Source of the DNA: Thermomonospora echinospora
GTDB taxonomy: Bacteria > Actinomycetota > Actinomycetes > Streptosporangiales > Streptosporangiaceae
DNA: 64,000 bases
Reading direction: 5' to 3'
Assembly: GCF_900108175.1 (NCBI RefSeq)
Contig: NZ_FNVO01000005.1
Coordinates: 1-64,000, forward strand
The notes beneath the pieces are model-generated. The model worked only from the letters and a program-made list of their open reading frames with translations, was not told the origin of the DNA and did not search any database. The position numbers and the translations under genes are program-made. The stretch's first letter is position 1. Every line of letters begins with the position of its first letter. Shown piece after piece: positions 44,061 to 53,439 of the stretch.

Positions 44061-44636
44061 TCAGGAGTCCAGGAACAGCGCGGACAGGCGGGGAAGGCGG
44101 CGGCGGCACTCGTCCTCGTCCTCGGGGTCCCAGCTCTCGCCCGCCGCGCGTGCCGGCCGGTCCATCCCGCGCAGGGCGGCCTCCATGGCCGCGTCGAACG
44201 ACTCCCGCTCGCCCCGCAGGCGCTCGTAGGCGTTCACCGCCACGTAGTTCATGCCCTCGCAGCCGATCCAGCCGCCCTCGTCGCGGCCCATCCGGGCCAC
44301 GACGGGCAGACCGGCCAGCGAGTCGGGATCGGCGACGGCCTGGGTGAAGACGGCGCGGCCCTGGAGCACCAGCCCGGCGCGGAAGTCCATGAAGCCGTCG
44401 TCGCCGCAGCCGCCCTCGATGAGGTAGGCGGCGTTCCAGAGCGGGTACCGGTAGGCGGTGTCCATGACCTCGACCAGGATCCGGTCGAAGTCGATGATCT
44501 GGGCGGCCCCCAGCTCGTACAACAGTCCGGTGAGGATGTCCGGCAGGGGGTCGTCGGGGAGGTCGCGGTCGTCGGCCCGGTCGCCGGCCGCCCGCCGCGC
44601 CCGTTCGACGAGGCCCCACCAGATGTCGATGTCCAC
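44061..44636 (-). CDS. DUF4240 domain protein
   Basis: 191 residues from GTG 44636. The N-terminus IDIWWGLVERARRAAGD with a later PLWNAAYLIEGGCGDDGFMDFRAGLVLQGR is characteristic of DUF4240, a common actinobacterial family of unknown function whose members often sit near toxin or immunity genes. No signal peptide or enzyme motif. The EfeU stop lies 38 bp upstream. Confidence 0.8.
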   Translation of the reverse strand: MDIDIWWGLVERARRAAGDRADDRDLPDDPLPDILTGLLYELGAAQIIDFDRILVEVMDTAYRYPLWNAAYLIEGGCGDDGFMDFRAGLVLQGRAVFTQAVADPDSLAGLPVVARMGRDEGGWIGCEGMNYVAVNAYERLRGERESFDAAMEAALRGMDRPARAAGESWDPEDEDECRRRLPRLSALFLDS

Positions 44637-44674
44637 GACGATCAACCTAGTGGAGCCCCGTCGGGCCGGGTCCG

Positions 44675-45514
44675 CTACGCGGTGGACGGCGCCGCGGCGG
44701 GGCGGTGCGGACGCAGGAACAGGTACATCACCGGGACCGCGTACAGGCACCACATGACCAGTTGCAGCCAGGTGATGGTGGGGGTGACGTTGAGGATGCC
44801 GTGCAGGAGGGTCTGCAGCCACTCGCCGACCCGGCCGAGCCCGGCGAAGAAGGAGGCCGGTTCCAGGGCCACCGCGTTGAGACCGGGCAGCACGTCCGCC
44901 TCCTGCAGATCGTGGAAGCCGTAGCCGAAGACCCCGGCGGCGACGAGGATCAGACCGGCGCCCGTCCAGGTGAAGAAGGTGCGCAGGTTCAGCTTGAGGC
45001 CGCCCCGGTACAGCAGGTAGCCGATGACGACGGCGGTGGCCAGGCCAAGCACCGCGCCGATGATGGGCTGGGCGCCGGACTGGGAGTTCTGCGTGTTGGT
45101 CCACAGGAACAGCGCGGTCTCCAGGCCCTCCCGGCCGACCGCCAGGAAGCCGACCGTGGCCAGGGCCAGCGGGCCGACGTCCAGGGCGCCCTCCAGCCGG
45201 CCCTCCAACTCGCCCTTGAGGGAACGGGCGGCGGTACGCATCCAGAAGATCATCCAGGTGACCAGCCCGACCGCCACCAGCGACAGGATGCCGCCGGCCA
45301 GCTCCTGGATCCGGAAGTGCTGTTCCCGGGAGATCAGCAGGTTGAGCACCAGCGCGAAGCAGACGCTCAGCGCGATGGCGGACCCGACCCCGGTCCACAC
45401 GGGCAGCAGCGCCTCCCGGCGGTCCCGTCTGACGAGGTAGGCGACGAGGATGCTGACGACCAGCGCGGCCTCCAGGCCCTCTCGCAGGCCGATCAGGTAG
45501 TTGCCCAGCAGCAC
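44675..45514 (-). CDS. efeU: EfeU-type ferrous iron permease (FTR1 family)
   Basis: 279 residues from GTG 45514 behind AAAGGAG. Seven membrane segments. Both iron-binding REGLE motifs are intact (GLREGLEAALVV near the start and VGREGLETALFLW near residue 130). Third gene of the efeO-efeB-efeU operon; imports iron after EfeO/EfeB handling at the outer face of the membrane. Confidence 0.95.
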   Translation of the reverse strand: MLLGNYLIGLREGLEAALVVSILVAYLVRRDRREALLPVWTGVGSAIALSVCFALVLNLLISREQHFRIQELAGGILSLVAVGLVTWMIFWMRTAARSLKGELEGRLEGALDVGPLALATVGFLAVGREGLETALFLWTNTQNSQSGAQPIIGAVLGLATAVVIGYLLYRGGLKLNLRTFFTWTGAGLILVAAGVFGYGFHDLQEADVLPGLNAVALEPASFFAGLGRVGEWLQTLLHGILNVTPTITWLQLVMWCLYAVPVMYLFLRPHRPAAAPSTA

Positions 45515-45546
45515 CGGTTGCTCCTTTCGATGGCGTGGGGCGCGGG

Positions 45547-46782
45547 TCAGCGGAACAGGGTGTCGCCCCAGTAACCGCCGCGCCGGACGCCGGGCGGGCA
45601 GGCCCACAGCCCCGACCCGACGTGCTGGAGGTATTCGTTGAGCGAGTCGCCGGCCAGGTTGCGCTGGATGCGGATGAATCCCGTCCGCGGGTCGCGCTGG
45701 TAGGCGAGGAAGAACAGGCCGGCGTCCAGGCGGCCGAGGCCGTCGCTGCCGTCGGTGAACGAGTAGCCGCGCCGCAGGATGCGGGCGCCGCCGTTGCTGT
45801 CGGGGTGGGCCAGCCGGACGTGCGCGTCCGCCGCCAGACGGCGCAGGTCGACCGGGTCGTGCTCGCGGCGGGCGCCGAGCGGGGCGCCCTCCTTCTTGTC
45901 GCGACCGATGATCTGCTCCTGCTCGGCCAGCGAGGCGCGGTCCCAGGTCTCGATGTGCATCCGGATGCGCCGGGCCACCAGGTAGGAGCCCCCGGCCATC
46001 CAGTCGGCCCCGTCCGCGGCCGCCGCCCAGACGTGTTTGGCGAGCAGGTCGTCGTCGGTGCCGGGGATGTTGGCGGTGCCGTCCTTGAAGCCCATCAGGT
46101 TGCGCGGGGTCTGCGCGTCCGGGGTGGTGGAGGAGGTCTTGCCGAAGCCGAGCTGGGACCAGCGCACCGACACCACGCCGAAGCCGATGCGGGCCAGGTT
46201 GCGCACGGCGTGCACCGCGACCTGCGGGTCGTCCGCGCACGCCTGGACGGCGATGTCGCCGTCGCTGCGCTGGGGGTCGAGCTTGTCGCCGGGAAAGTGC
46301 GGCAGGTCGACCAGGGCGGGCGGGCGGCGGTCCTGGAGGCCGAAGCGGTCCTTGGCGAACAGCGAGGCGCCGAACCCGATGGTCAGGGTGAGCCGGGAGG
46401 GCGGCAGCCCCAGGGCCTCCCCGGTGTCGTCGGGCGGGGCTTCGGCCACCCCGCCGACCGCGCCCCGTCCCACCGGGCGGCCCGCCGTCATGGCGGCGGC
46501 GGCCGCGGTCCACTCCTTCAGCAGCCGGACGAGCCGGTCGCGGTCCTCGGTGACGACGTCGAACGCGGCGAAGTGCAGCCGGTCCTGGACGGGGGTGGCG
46601 ATGCCCGCCTGGTGGGCGCCGTGGAAGGGCACGGCCCCGCCGGGGGTCTCGTGGTGGTCGGCCAGTGCCCGGTCCACTCCGGCGCCGGCCGCCGCGCCCA
46701 CCAGCAGCCCGGCCCCGGACAGGCCCAGCATCCGGCGGCGGGAGACCCGCCCGCCGCCCGCCGTGTCCGGCCCGGCGGTCAT
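45547..46782 (-). CDS. efeB: EfeB, Tat-exported Dyp-type haem peroxidase/deferrochelatase
   Basis: 411 residues. Twin-arginine signal VSRRRMLGLSGAGLLVGAAA. The Dyp-family GxxDG motif is GFKDGTANI, and the proximal haem His region is near ARREHDPVDLRR. Oxidises ferrous iron or removes iron from haem outside the membrane. ATGA overlap with efeO shows coupled translation. Confidence 0.95.
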   Translation of the reverse strand: MTAGPDTAGGGRVSRRRMLGLSGAGLLVGAAAGAGVDRALADHHETPGGAVPFHGAHQAGIATPVQDRLHFAAFDVVTEDRDRLVRLLKEWTAAAAAMTAGRPVGRGAVGGVAEAPPDDTGEALGLPPSRLTLTIGFGASLFAKDRFGLQDRRPPALVDLPHFPGDKLDPQRSDGDIAVQACADDPQVAVHAVRNLARIGFGVVSVRWSQLGFGKTSSTTPDAQTPRNLMGFKDGTANIPGTDDDLLAKHVWAAAADGADWMAGGSYLVARRIRMHIETWDRASLAEQEQIIGRDKKEGAPLGARREHDPVDLRRLAADAHVRLAHPDSNGGARILRRGYSFTDGSDGLGRLDAGLFFLAYQRDPRTGFIRIQRNLAGDSLNEYLQHVGSGLWACPPGVRRGGYWGDTLFR

Positions 46783-47894
46783 CGCGAGATCACTCCCGCG
46801 ATCCTGGAGACCGGCTCGTGCAGCCCGTTGACCGCGTCCGACAGCTTCTTGCGCTCGTCCTGGCCGACGGTGTCGTAGGAGACGTAGCCGTCGCCCTTCT
46901 CGTACCGGGCCAGCAGCGAGTGCACCTTGCCGAACTCCTCGTCCAGCGTGACGGCCAGCGCCGGGTCCTTGGCCTGCACGACCGGCTTGAGCAGCTCGTG
47001 GACCTTCTGCGCGCCGTCCAGGTTGGCCTTGAAGTCGGCCAGGTCGGTGTGCGAGAACGCCTCCTCCTCACCGGTGATCTTGCCGGTGGAGATCTCGTCC
47101 AGCAGTTCCTTGGCGCCGTTGGCCATGTTGACCGGCTTGAACTCCAGGGCCGGGATCCGCGATCGCAGCTCCTCCAGGTCCTTGACGAGCCGGTCGGCGG
47201 TGGCCTCCTCGCCCTTGACCGAGCCGGTCTTCCACAGCGCCTTCTCCAGCTTGTGCCAGCCGGTCCACTCCTGGCCCTCCTCCAGGTCGGCCTCCCGGGC
47301 GTCGATGCGCGGGTCGAGGTCGCCGAACGACTCGGCGACCGGCTCGACGCTCTCCCAGCCGAGGCGGGACGGGGCGTACAGCCGCTTGGCCTGCGCGACG
47401 TCGCCGTCCTTGACCGCCTTGACGAACTCGCGGGTCCTGGCGAGGGTGTCGTCCACCTGGGCGGTGACGTAGACCTTGTAGTCGGCGGCGGCCTTGGCCA
47501 GCTGGGGGTCGCCTGCGGCGGCGCGCCCGGTGACGGTGATGTCCTTGCGGATGCCGTCGCCGACCATGCCGGGCTTGCAGGCGATCTGGTACTTGCCCGC
47601 GTCGAGCTGGACGGTGAAGTCCACCGAGGTGCCGGGACCGATGTTCTCCCGCTCGGTCATGATCTTGTCGCCGGGGCCGTAGACGTAGACCTCGGTGACC
47701 TTGCTGCCCTTGTTGGTGACCTTGAAGTCGATGGTCCCGGCCGGGAACTCGGTACGGCCGACCTCGCAGGCGGTGTCGGTGGCGTCGATCGCCGTGGCGG
47801 CCGCCGCCCCGCCGCCCGCGTCGTCGGTTCCGCCGCAGGCGGCCAGCAGAGGGATCATGAGCGCGGCAAGACCGGCGAGACGAACGGATGGCAT
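46779..47894 (-). CDS. efeO: EfeO, iron-binding lipoprotein (cupredoxin plus M75 domain)
   Basis: 371 residues, start ATG 47894 with GGGAG 6 bp before. Lipobox IPLLAAC (Cys20). Residues about 35-125 are a cupredoxin-like domain (EFPAGTIDFKVTNKG, DAGKYQIACKPGMVG). Residues about 130-371 are the imelysin/M75 domain with the metal motif GWHKLEKALW. First gene of the operon; captures iron for EfeU. Confidence 0.95.
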   Translation of the reverse strand: MPSVRLAGLAALMIPLLAACGGTDDAGGGAAAATAIDATDTACEVGRTEFPAGTIDFKVTNKGSKVTEVYVYGPGDKIMTERENIGPGTSVDFTVQLDAGKYQIACKPGMVGDGIRKDITVTGRAAAGDPQLAKAAADYKVYVTAQVDDTLARTREFVKAVKDGDVAQAKRLYAPSRLGWESVEPVAESFGDLDPRIDAREADLEEGQEWTGWHKLEKALWKTGSVKGEEATADRLVKDLEELRSRIPALEFKPVNMANGAKELLDEISTGKITGEEEAFSHTDLADFKANLDGAQKVHELLKPVVQAKDPALAVTLDEEFGKVHSLLARYEKGDGYVSYDTVGQDERKKLSDAVNGLHEPVSRIAGVISR

Positions 47895-47911
47895 GCGGAC
47901 TCCCAGAGGGG

Positions 47912-47930
47912 ACAGGTAAGGCTGGCCTAA
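47912..47930 (-). promoter_or_regulatory. IdeR/DmdR-type iron box in the efeO promoter
   Basis: ACAGGTAAGGCTGGCCTAA matches 14 of 19 positions of the DtxR/IdeR consensus TTAGGTTAGGCTAACCTAA, counted by eye. It lies 18 bp before the efeO start, a typical place for iron-dependent repression. Confidence 0.75.
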
Positions 47931-48023
47931 GGTACTCCTCCTCGCCCGACGTTCCAACGGGCAGGCCCCCTTTTTCGGCCAGCCCCTAAGTCGCAATCTG
48001 CCCACTTCAGGGGCAGGTTCATG

Positions 48024-49505
48024 TCACCGGGCCGTACCCGGCGGCGTGAGGGCGCGTTTGAGGATCTTGCCGGTGGGTCCGGTGGGCAGTTCGTCGACGC
48101 ACGAGACGTGGCGGGGGTACTTGTAGGCGGCGACCCGTTCCCGGACGAACTCGCGCAGTTCCTCCGGCTCGACCGGGGCGCGCAACGCCACCACCGCCGC
48201 GACCTCCTCGCCGAGCTCGGGATGCGGGACGCCGACGACGGCGGCCTGGCGCACGGCGGGGTGCTCGTGCAGCACCTCCTCGACCTCGCCGGGGTACACC
48301 GTGCGGCCACCGCGGATGATCACGTCGCGGCGGCGGCCGACCAGGAAGAAGAACCCGTCGCCGTCCGTACGGCCGAGGTCGCCGGTGTGGAACCAGCCGT
48401 CGCGGATCGCCTCGGCGGTCGCGGCCGGGTCCCGCCAGTAGCCCTTCATGACGTTGGGGCCGCGCACGACGATCTCGCCGATCTCGCCGGGCGACAGCTC
48501 TCGCCCATCGTCACCGACCACCCGCATCTCCACGCCCGGCACGGGACGGCCGACGGAGCCGGGCCTGCGCCGGTGGCCACCCCGGTTGGCGGCGGCCACC
48601 GCCGAGGTCTCGCTCAGCCCGTAGCCCTCGACGATCCGGCAGCCGAACCGGGTCTCGTAGGCCCGCAGCACGGCCGGCGGCAGGGCCGCGCCGCCACTGA
48701 CGCACACGCGCAGCAGCGACATGTCCGAGGCGCCGGGCTGGTCCAGCAGCGCGATGTACATGGCGGGCACGCCCTGGAAGACGGTCACCCCGTCGCGCCG
48801 GATGAGCTCCAGGGCCCGGCCCGGGTCGAAGCGCGGCATCAGGGTCAGCCGCCCGCCCGCGTGGACGGTGGCGTTGAGCGCGCAGGTCTGCCCGAACGCG
48901 TGGTAGAGCGGCAGCGCCCCGAGCACCACGTCGTCCACGCCGAGGGCGTGCATGCGGGCGACGGTCGCGGCGTTGCCCGCGAGGTTGCCGTGGGTCAGCT
49001 CGATGCCCTTGGGCCGGCCGGTCGTCCCGGCGGTGTAGAGCAGGACGGCGATGTCGTCGGGCGAGGTCGCGGCGACCTCGCCGACGGGCACCGCCCCGCG
49101 CAGCAGTCGGCGGAACTCCTCGGGCACCACGAACAGGCAGTCGGCGCCGGTGCCGGCGGTCCCGGCCTCGGCCGCCTCGGCACAGGCGTGCCAGGCGACC
49201 AGCAGCCGGGCCCCGCAATCGCCGACGTAGGCGGCGATCTCCCGCCGCTTCAGCAGCGGGTCGAGCGGGACGACCACGGCGCCGGCCCGCAGCGCTCCGT
49301 AGTAGACGACGGCGAACTCCGGGACGTTCGGCAGCATGACCGCGACCCGGTCGCCGGGCCCGACGCCGCGCCCGCGCAGCAGCCCGGCGACCCGGGCGCT
49401 CAGCGCCTCCAGCGCGTGGTAGCTGAGCCCCGCGCCGTCGAGGGTGAGAACCGTCCTGCCGCCGAGCCGTCCGGCGGCGGCGGGCAGCCGGTCCGCGAGG
49501 TTCAT
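48024..49505 (-). CDS. AMP-forming acyl-CoA synthetase (long/medium-chain fatty acid ligase family)
   Basis: 493 residues. ANL-superfamily motifs: LLYTAGTTGRPKGIELTHGN (P-loop), GYGLSETSAV, DGWFHTGDLGRTDGDGFFFLVGRRRDVIIRGG, and the C-terminal catalytic Lys in PTGPTGKILKR. Activates a carboxylic acid as CoA thioester. It starts inside the stop of the PucR gene (ATGA), so both are expressed together. The substrate class (fatty or aromatic acid) is open. Confidence 0.92.
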   Translation of the reverse strand: MNLADRLPAAAGRLGGRTVLTLDGAGLSYHALEALSARVAGLLRGRGVGPGDRVAVMLPNVPEFAVVYYGALRAGAVVVPLDPLLKRREIAAYVGDCGARLLVAWHACAEAAEAGTAGTGADCLFVVPEEFRRLLRGAVPVGEVAATSPDDIAVLLYTAGTTGRPKGIELTHGNLAGNAATVARMHALGVDDVVLGALPLYHAFGQTCALNATVHAGGRLTLMPRFDPGRALELIRRDGVTVFQGVPAMYIALLDQPGASDMSLLRVCVSGGAALPPAVLRAYETRFGCRIVEGYGLSETSAVAAANRGGHRRRPGSVGRPVPGVEMRVVGDDGRELSPGEIGEIVVRGPNVMKGYWRDPAATAEAIRDGWFHTGDLGRTDGDGFFFLVGRRRDVIIRGGRTVYPGEVEEVLHEHPAVRQAAVVGVPHPELGEEVAAVVALRAPVEPEELREFVRERVAAYKYPRHVSCVDELPTGPTGKILKRALTPPGTAR

Positions 49506-50881
49506 GCCCCAGAAGGTACGTCCGCGCTCCGGCCGTCCTCATTGGTCGCGGAGACCAGTCTTTTCCGCCCCGGATTGGTGGCCCGCGGCCGGGAGTCCTG
49601 CAGCGCGATGGCCACCAACAACTCGACCAGGTCGGTGATGTGGCGCAGGTTGCGGCCGGTCCGCTCCTGGATGCGGCGCAGCCGGTACTGGGCGGTGTTG
49701 TGGTGGATCTGCAGCCGCTCGGCGGAGGCGCGCAGGTTGAGGTCGGCGGCGGCGAACGCGCGGATCGTGGCGGTCAGCACGCCGCCGCGCTCCCGGTCCT
49801 CGGCCAGCAGCGCGGCGATGCGCGGGTCGACCAGGTGCCGGGCCGTGTCGTCGGCCCGCATCGCCAGGTACTGGAACGGGGTGAGCCGGGGCAGCGCCGC
49901 CACGCCCCCGTCCTCGGGCAGGAACTCCAGCGCCGCGCGGGCCTCCCGGTAGGCCTGCGGGACCTGGCCGATGCCGCAGGCCACGGTGCTGATGCCCATC
50001 GCCAGCGCGATGCCCTCGCCGAGCAGTCCCTCGCGTACCGCCTGCAGCCGGTCGCACAGTCGCCCGGCGTCGCCGCCGGGGCCGAGCGCGGGAACGGCCA
50101 CGATCTCCGAGCGGCGGACGACCGACAGCGTCCGCAGGCCGTTCACCCCCGTCCGGGCGATCGCCGCGCAGGCCGCGTGCCGGGCGTCGGCGCCCTGGTC
50201 GGGCCCCGTGGCCACCGCCGTCCGGTCGGCCGGACCGACCAGAACGGCGACGACCACCACCAGGGGCGTGCGGGTGCCGGGGGTCAGGCCGTGCGCGCCG
50301 GCGGCGGCCAGTTGCGGGCCCCGCGTGGGCGCCTCCCCGTCCAGCAGGGTCTCCAGCAGGTCCCGGCTCTCGCGGACCGCCTCGGCGGCGGCGTACTGCT
50401 GGAATTCCATGTACGCGTTGGCGGCCTGGGTGCTGGCGAAGTCGCAGTAGCGCATCAGCGGGGCGGCCAGCGTGAGGGCGGCCTCGTGACCGGCGAACGT
50501 GCGCCCGGCGCGCTCGACCACCGCCTCCCAGAAGACCTGCTGGCCGACCCGGAAGGCGTTGATGTAGTCGGCCAGGGCCAGCCCGGCCCGGGCCCGCCGC
50601 ATCGCCGCGCGGCGGGTGAAGGCGATGTCGTCGAGGGTCACCGTGCGCTCCTCCAGCAGCACGGCGAGCTTGGTGCGGTAGTGCCGGGCGATCTGGTCGC
50701 GGGCGTCGGCGAGGAAGCCGGCATCCCTGTCCCGGTAGGCGGGGATCTCCGCGCGCATCGCCGCCAGCGCCGTCGCGGCCAGGTCGTCCACGTGGTGCAG
50801 GAGGTCGGACAGGATGCGCGAGCGTTCAGCGCGGACGGTGTCCGCACCGGTGAGCGTTTCCGTGCTGAAACCACCGGACAT
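49502..50881 (-). CDS. PucR/CdaR-type transcriptional regulator
   Basis: 459 residues. There is an N-terminal helical RsbRD-like sensor (about 20-170, with LADYINAFRVGQQVFW), a GGDEF-like middle, and a C-terminal PucR helix-turn-helix (LRASAERLQIHHNTAQYRLRRIQERTGR). Divergent from the transporter operon and coupled to the acyl-CoA ligase, so it probably regulates one or both. Confidence 0.88.
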   Translation of the reverse strand: MSGGFSTETLTGADTVRAERSRILSDLLHHVDDLAATALAAMRAEIPAYRDRDAGFLADARDQIARHYRTKLAVLLEERTVTLDDIAFTRRAAMRRARAGLALADYINAFRVGQQVFWEAVVERAGRTFAGHEAALTLAAPLMRYCDFASTQAANAYMEFQQYAAAEAVRESRDLLETLLDGEAPTRGPQLAAAGAHGLTPGTRTPLVVVVAVLVGPADRTAVATGPDQGADARHAACAAIARTGVNGLRTLSVVRRSEIVAVPALGPGGDAGRLCDRLQAVREGLLGEGIALAMGISTVACGIGQVPQAYREARAALEFLPEDGGVAALPRLTPFQYLAMRADDTARHLVDPRIAALLAEDRERGGVLTATIRAFAAADLNLRASAERLQIHHNTAQYRLRRIQERTGRNLRHITDLVELLVAIALQDSRPRATNPGRKRLVSATNEDGRSADVPSGA

Positions 50882-50975
50882 GCCCGGATGATCCTTGCCG
50901 GTCCGGGGCGCGTCAACGCCCCGTGACCCCTCCGAGACAGAGCCTGTGTGCGGTGGACAAGTCCCGCCCGCCATC

Positions 50976-50993
50976 TTGGGTGATCGTGCCCAA
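50976..50993. promoter_or_regulatory. inverted repeat in the divergent promoter region
   Basis: TTGGG-N8-CCCAA between the PucR gene and livG. A smaller GGGGCG-N6-CGCCCC repeat lies near 50906-50923. Either may be the PucR operator; the 188-bp gap holds no gene. Confidence 0.35.
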
Positions 50994-51069
50994 TGCGGCC
51001 CTGACCGGCGGATCTTACGCTGACGCCCTACTCCGCAAGGCCGCCCGCCGCCCACCCCCAGGAGGCCGG

Positions 51070-51828
51070 ATGCTGGAGGTACGCGATCTCACCGTCCGCT
51101 TCGGCGGCATCACGGCCCTGGACGGGGTCGGCTTCGAGGTGCGGCACGGCGAGACGGTCGGGCTGATCGGCCCGAACGGAGCCGGCAAGACGACCCTGTT
51201 CAACTGCCTGACCCGCCGGTACCGGGCCGACGCGGGCACGGTCCGCTACCAGGGCGCCGACCTGCTGGCGGTGCCGCCGCACGCGGTCGCGGCGCTGGGC
51301 ATCGCCCGAACCTTCCAGAACCTGGGCCTGTTCCCGCGCCTGTCGGTGCGCGACAACGTGCTGGTCGGCGCGCACCACCACGGGCGGGCCGGCTTCCTGT
51401 CGGCCGGGATGCGGCTGCCCGGGGTGCGCCGCGAGGAGGAGCGGCTGCGCGCGGAGGCCGACGGGCTACTGCGGCGGCTGGACCTGGCCCACGTGGCCGG
51501 CCATCCGGCGGCCGGGCTGCCGTTCGGCACCCTCAAACGGGTCGAGTTGGCCCGCGCGCTGGCCGCCCGTCCCCGGCTGCTGCTGCTGGACGAGCCGGTG
51601 AACGGGCTGAACTCGGCGGAGGTCGCCGAGTTCGCCGGCACCCTGCGGGCCGTCCGCGACGACTTCGAGGTGACCGTGGTCGTGGTCGAGCACCACATGG
51701 GCTTCGTGATGGGCACCTGCGACCGGGTGGTGTGCCTGGACTTCGGCCGCAAGATCGCCGAGGGCTCGCCCGCGGAGGTCCAGCAGAACCCGGCCGTCGT
51801 CGAGGCCTACCTGGGGACCCCCGCATGA
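51070..51828 (+). CDS. livG: branched-chain amino acid-type ABC transporter ATPase
   Basis: 252 residues from ATG 51070 behind AGGAGG. Walker A GPNGAGKTTL, signature LPFGTLKRVELARAL (LSGGQ replaced by LPFGT, usual in LivG), Walker B LLLLDEPVNGL. The family's RTFQNLGLFPRLSV is present. First gene of a five-gene operon with ATGA overlaps. Confidence 0.94.
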   Translation: MLEVRDLTVRFGGITALDGVGFEVRHGETVGLIGPNGAGKTTLFNCLTRRYRADAGTVRYQGADLLAVPPHAVAALGIARTFQNLGLFPRLSVRDNVLVGAHHHGRAGFLSAGMRLPGVRREEERLRAEADGLLRRLDLAHVAGHPAAGLPFGTLKRVELARALAARPRLLLLDEPVNGLNSAEVAEFAGTLRAVRDDFEVTVVVVEHHMGFVMGTCDRVVCLDFGRKIAEGSPAEVQQNPAVVEAYLGTPA

Positions 51829-52556
51829 GCACGCCGGACGACGACTTCCTGGTGGTGGAGGACCTGCACGCCGGATACGGCGGCGCGCGGGTGCTGCACG
51901 GGGTGAGCCTGACGGTGGGCCGGGGCGAGGTCTGCGCGATCCTCGGCCCCAACGGCGCGGGCAAGACGACGCTGCTGCGGGCGCTGTGCGGCATGGTCAA
52001 GGGCCGCGGCGCCGTCCGGCTCGGCGGCACCGGCCTGCTGGGACGGCCGCCGGACGCGGTGGCCCGGCTGGGGGTCGCCCACGTGCCCGAGGGGCGCGGC
52101 ACGTTCCTGCCGCTGACCGTCGAGGAGAACCTGCGGCTGGGCGCCTTCACCCGGCGGGACCGCGCCGCCGTGCAGGCCGACCTGGAACGGGTCCACGGCT
52201 ACTTCCCGGTGCTGCGGAAACGGCTGAAGCAGCAGGCGGGCAGCCTCAGCGGCGGCGAGCAGCAGATGCTCGCGCTCGGGCGGGCGCTGATGCTGCGGCC
52301 CCGGCTGCTGCTGCTGGACGAGCCGTCCCTCGGCCTGGCCCCGATGGTCACCCGGGAGTTGTTCGGCATCGTGCGGTCCATCAACGAGGAGGAGCGGACC
52401 ACCGTGGTCGTCGTCGAGCAGAACGCCCACCTGGCGCTGGGCATCGCCCGGCAGGCGCACGTCCTGGAGACCGGCCGGATCGTGCTGTCGGGACCGGCCG
52501 AGCGGATCCGGGCCGACGAGCAGGTCGCCCGGTCCTACCTGGGATACCGGGTCTGA
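51825..52556 (+). CDS. livF: branched-chain amino acid-type ABC transporter ATPase
   Basis: 243 residues. Walker A GPNGAGKTTL, VPEGRGTFLPLTVEENL, signature LSGGEQQMLALGRAL, Walker B LLLLDEPSLGLAP. Forms the ATPase pair with livG; overlaps it by 4 bp. Confidence 0.94.
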   Translation: MSTPDDDFLVVEDLHAGYGGARVLHGVSLTVGRGEVCAILGPNGAGKTTLLRALCGMVKGRGAVRLGGTGLLGRPPDAVARLGVAHVPEGRGTFLPLTVEENLRLGAFTRRDRAAVQADLERVHGYFPVLRKRLKQQAGSLSGGEQQMLALGRALMLRPRLLLLDEPSLGLAPMVTRELFGIVRSINEEERTTVVVVEQNAHLALGIARQAHVLETGRIVLSGPAERIRADEQVARSYLGYRV

Positions 52557-52557
52557 C

Positions 52558-53439
52558 ATGGCCGGGTTCGCGCAGCAGGTCGTGGAGGGCATGGGCGCGG
52601 GGGCGATCTACGCCGGCCTGGCCCTGGCCCTGGTGCTGATCCACCGGTTCACCGGCATCGTGAATTTCGCGCAGGGCGAGCTGGCCATGTTCTCCACCTA
52701 TGTGGCCTGGCAGTTCATGGACGCGGGGCTGCCGTTCTGGGCGGCCTTGGCGATCACGCTGACGGTGTCGTTCACCGGCGGAATGCTGATCGAGCGGGTG
52801 GTGATCCGTCCGGTGGAGGGCGCTCCCGAGCTGACCATGGTGATCGTCACTGTGGGGCTGTTCATCTTCGTCAACGCCGCCGCCGGCTGGATCTGGTCGT
52901 TCCTGATCAAGGACTTTCCCAACCCGTTCCCCGACGGCGCGCTGCGGGCCGGCGGGGTCGCCGTCGGCTACCCGACGCTGGGGATCCTGGCCGTGGTGGG
53001 GCTGGTGATGGGGCTGTTGTACCTGCTGTTCCGGCACACCGGGATCGGGCTGGGGATGCGCGCGGTGGCCGCCGACCCCGACTCGGCGCGGCTGGTGGGC
53101 ATCCGGGTGGGCCGGACGCTGGCGCTCGGCTGGGGCCTGGCCGCCACCGTGGGGGCGGTGTCGGGGGTGCTGGTGGCCCCGCTGCTGTTCCTGGAGCCCA
53201 ACATGATGGGCGGCGTCCTGATCTACGCGTTCGCGGCGGCGACCCTCGGCGGCTTCGACAGCCCGGCCGGCGCGGTGGTCGGCGGGCTGGTCGTCGGCGT
53301 CGCCGAGACCCTGGCCGGGGCGTACGTGGACGTCGTCGGCTCGGACCTGAAGATCGGGGTGCCGCTGGTCATCATCCTGGTCGTCCTGCTGCTGCGGCCC
53401 CAGGGCCTGTTCGGGCGGGCGACGGTGGAGCGGGCATGA
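52558..53439 (+). CDS. livH: branched-chain amino acid-type ABC transporter permease
   Basis: 293 residues, about eight membrane segments. LivH signatures: VNFAQGELAMFSTY, GLGMRAVAADPDSARLVGI and GAVVGGLVVGVAETL. Starts 1 bp after the livF stop and overlaps livM by 4 bp. Confidence 0.94.
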   Translation: MAGFAQQVVEGMGAGAIYAGLALALVLIHRFTGIVNFAQGELAMFSTYVAWQFMDAGLPFWAALAITLTVSFTGGMLIERVVIRPVEGAPELTMVIVTVGLFIFVNAAAGWIWSFLIKDFPNPFPDGALRAGGVAVGYPTLGILAVVGLVMGLLYLLFRHTGIGLGMRAVAADPDSARLVGIRVGRTLALGWGLAATVGAVSGVLVAPLLFLEPNMMGGVLIYAFAAATLGGFDSPAGAVVGGLVVGVAETLAGAYVDVVGSDLKIGVPLVIILVVLLLRPQGLFGRATVERA

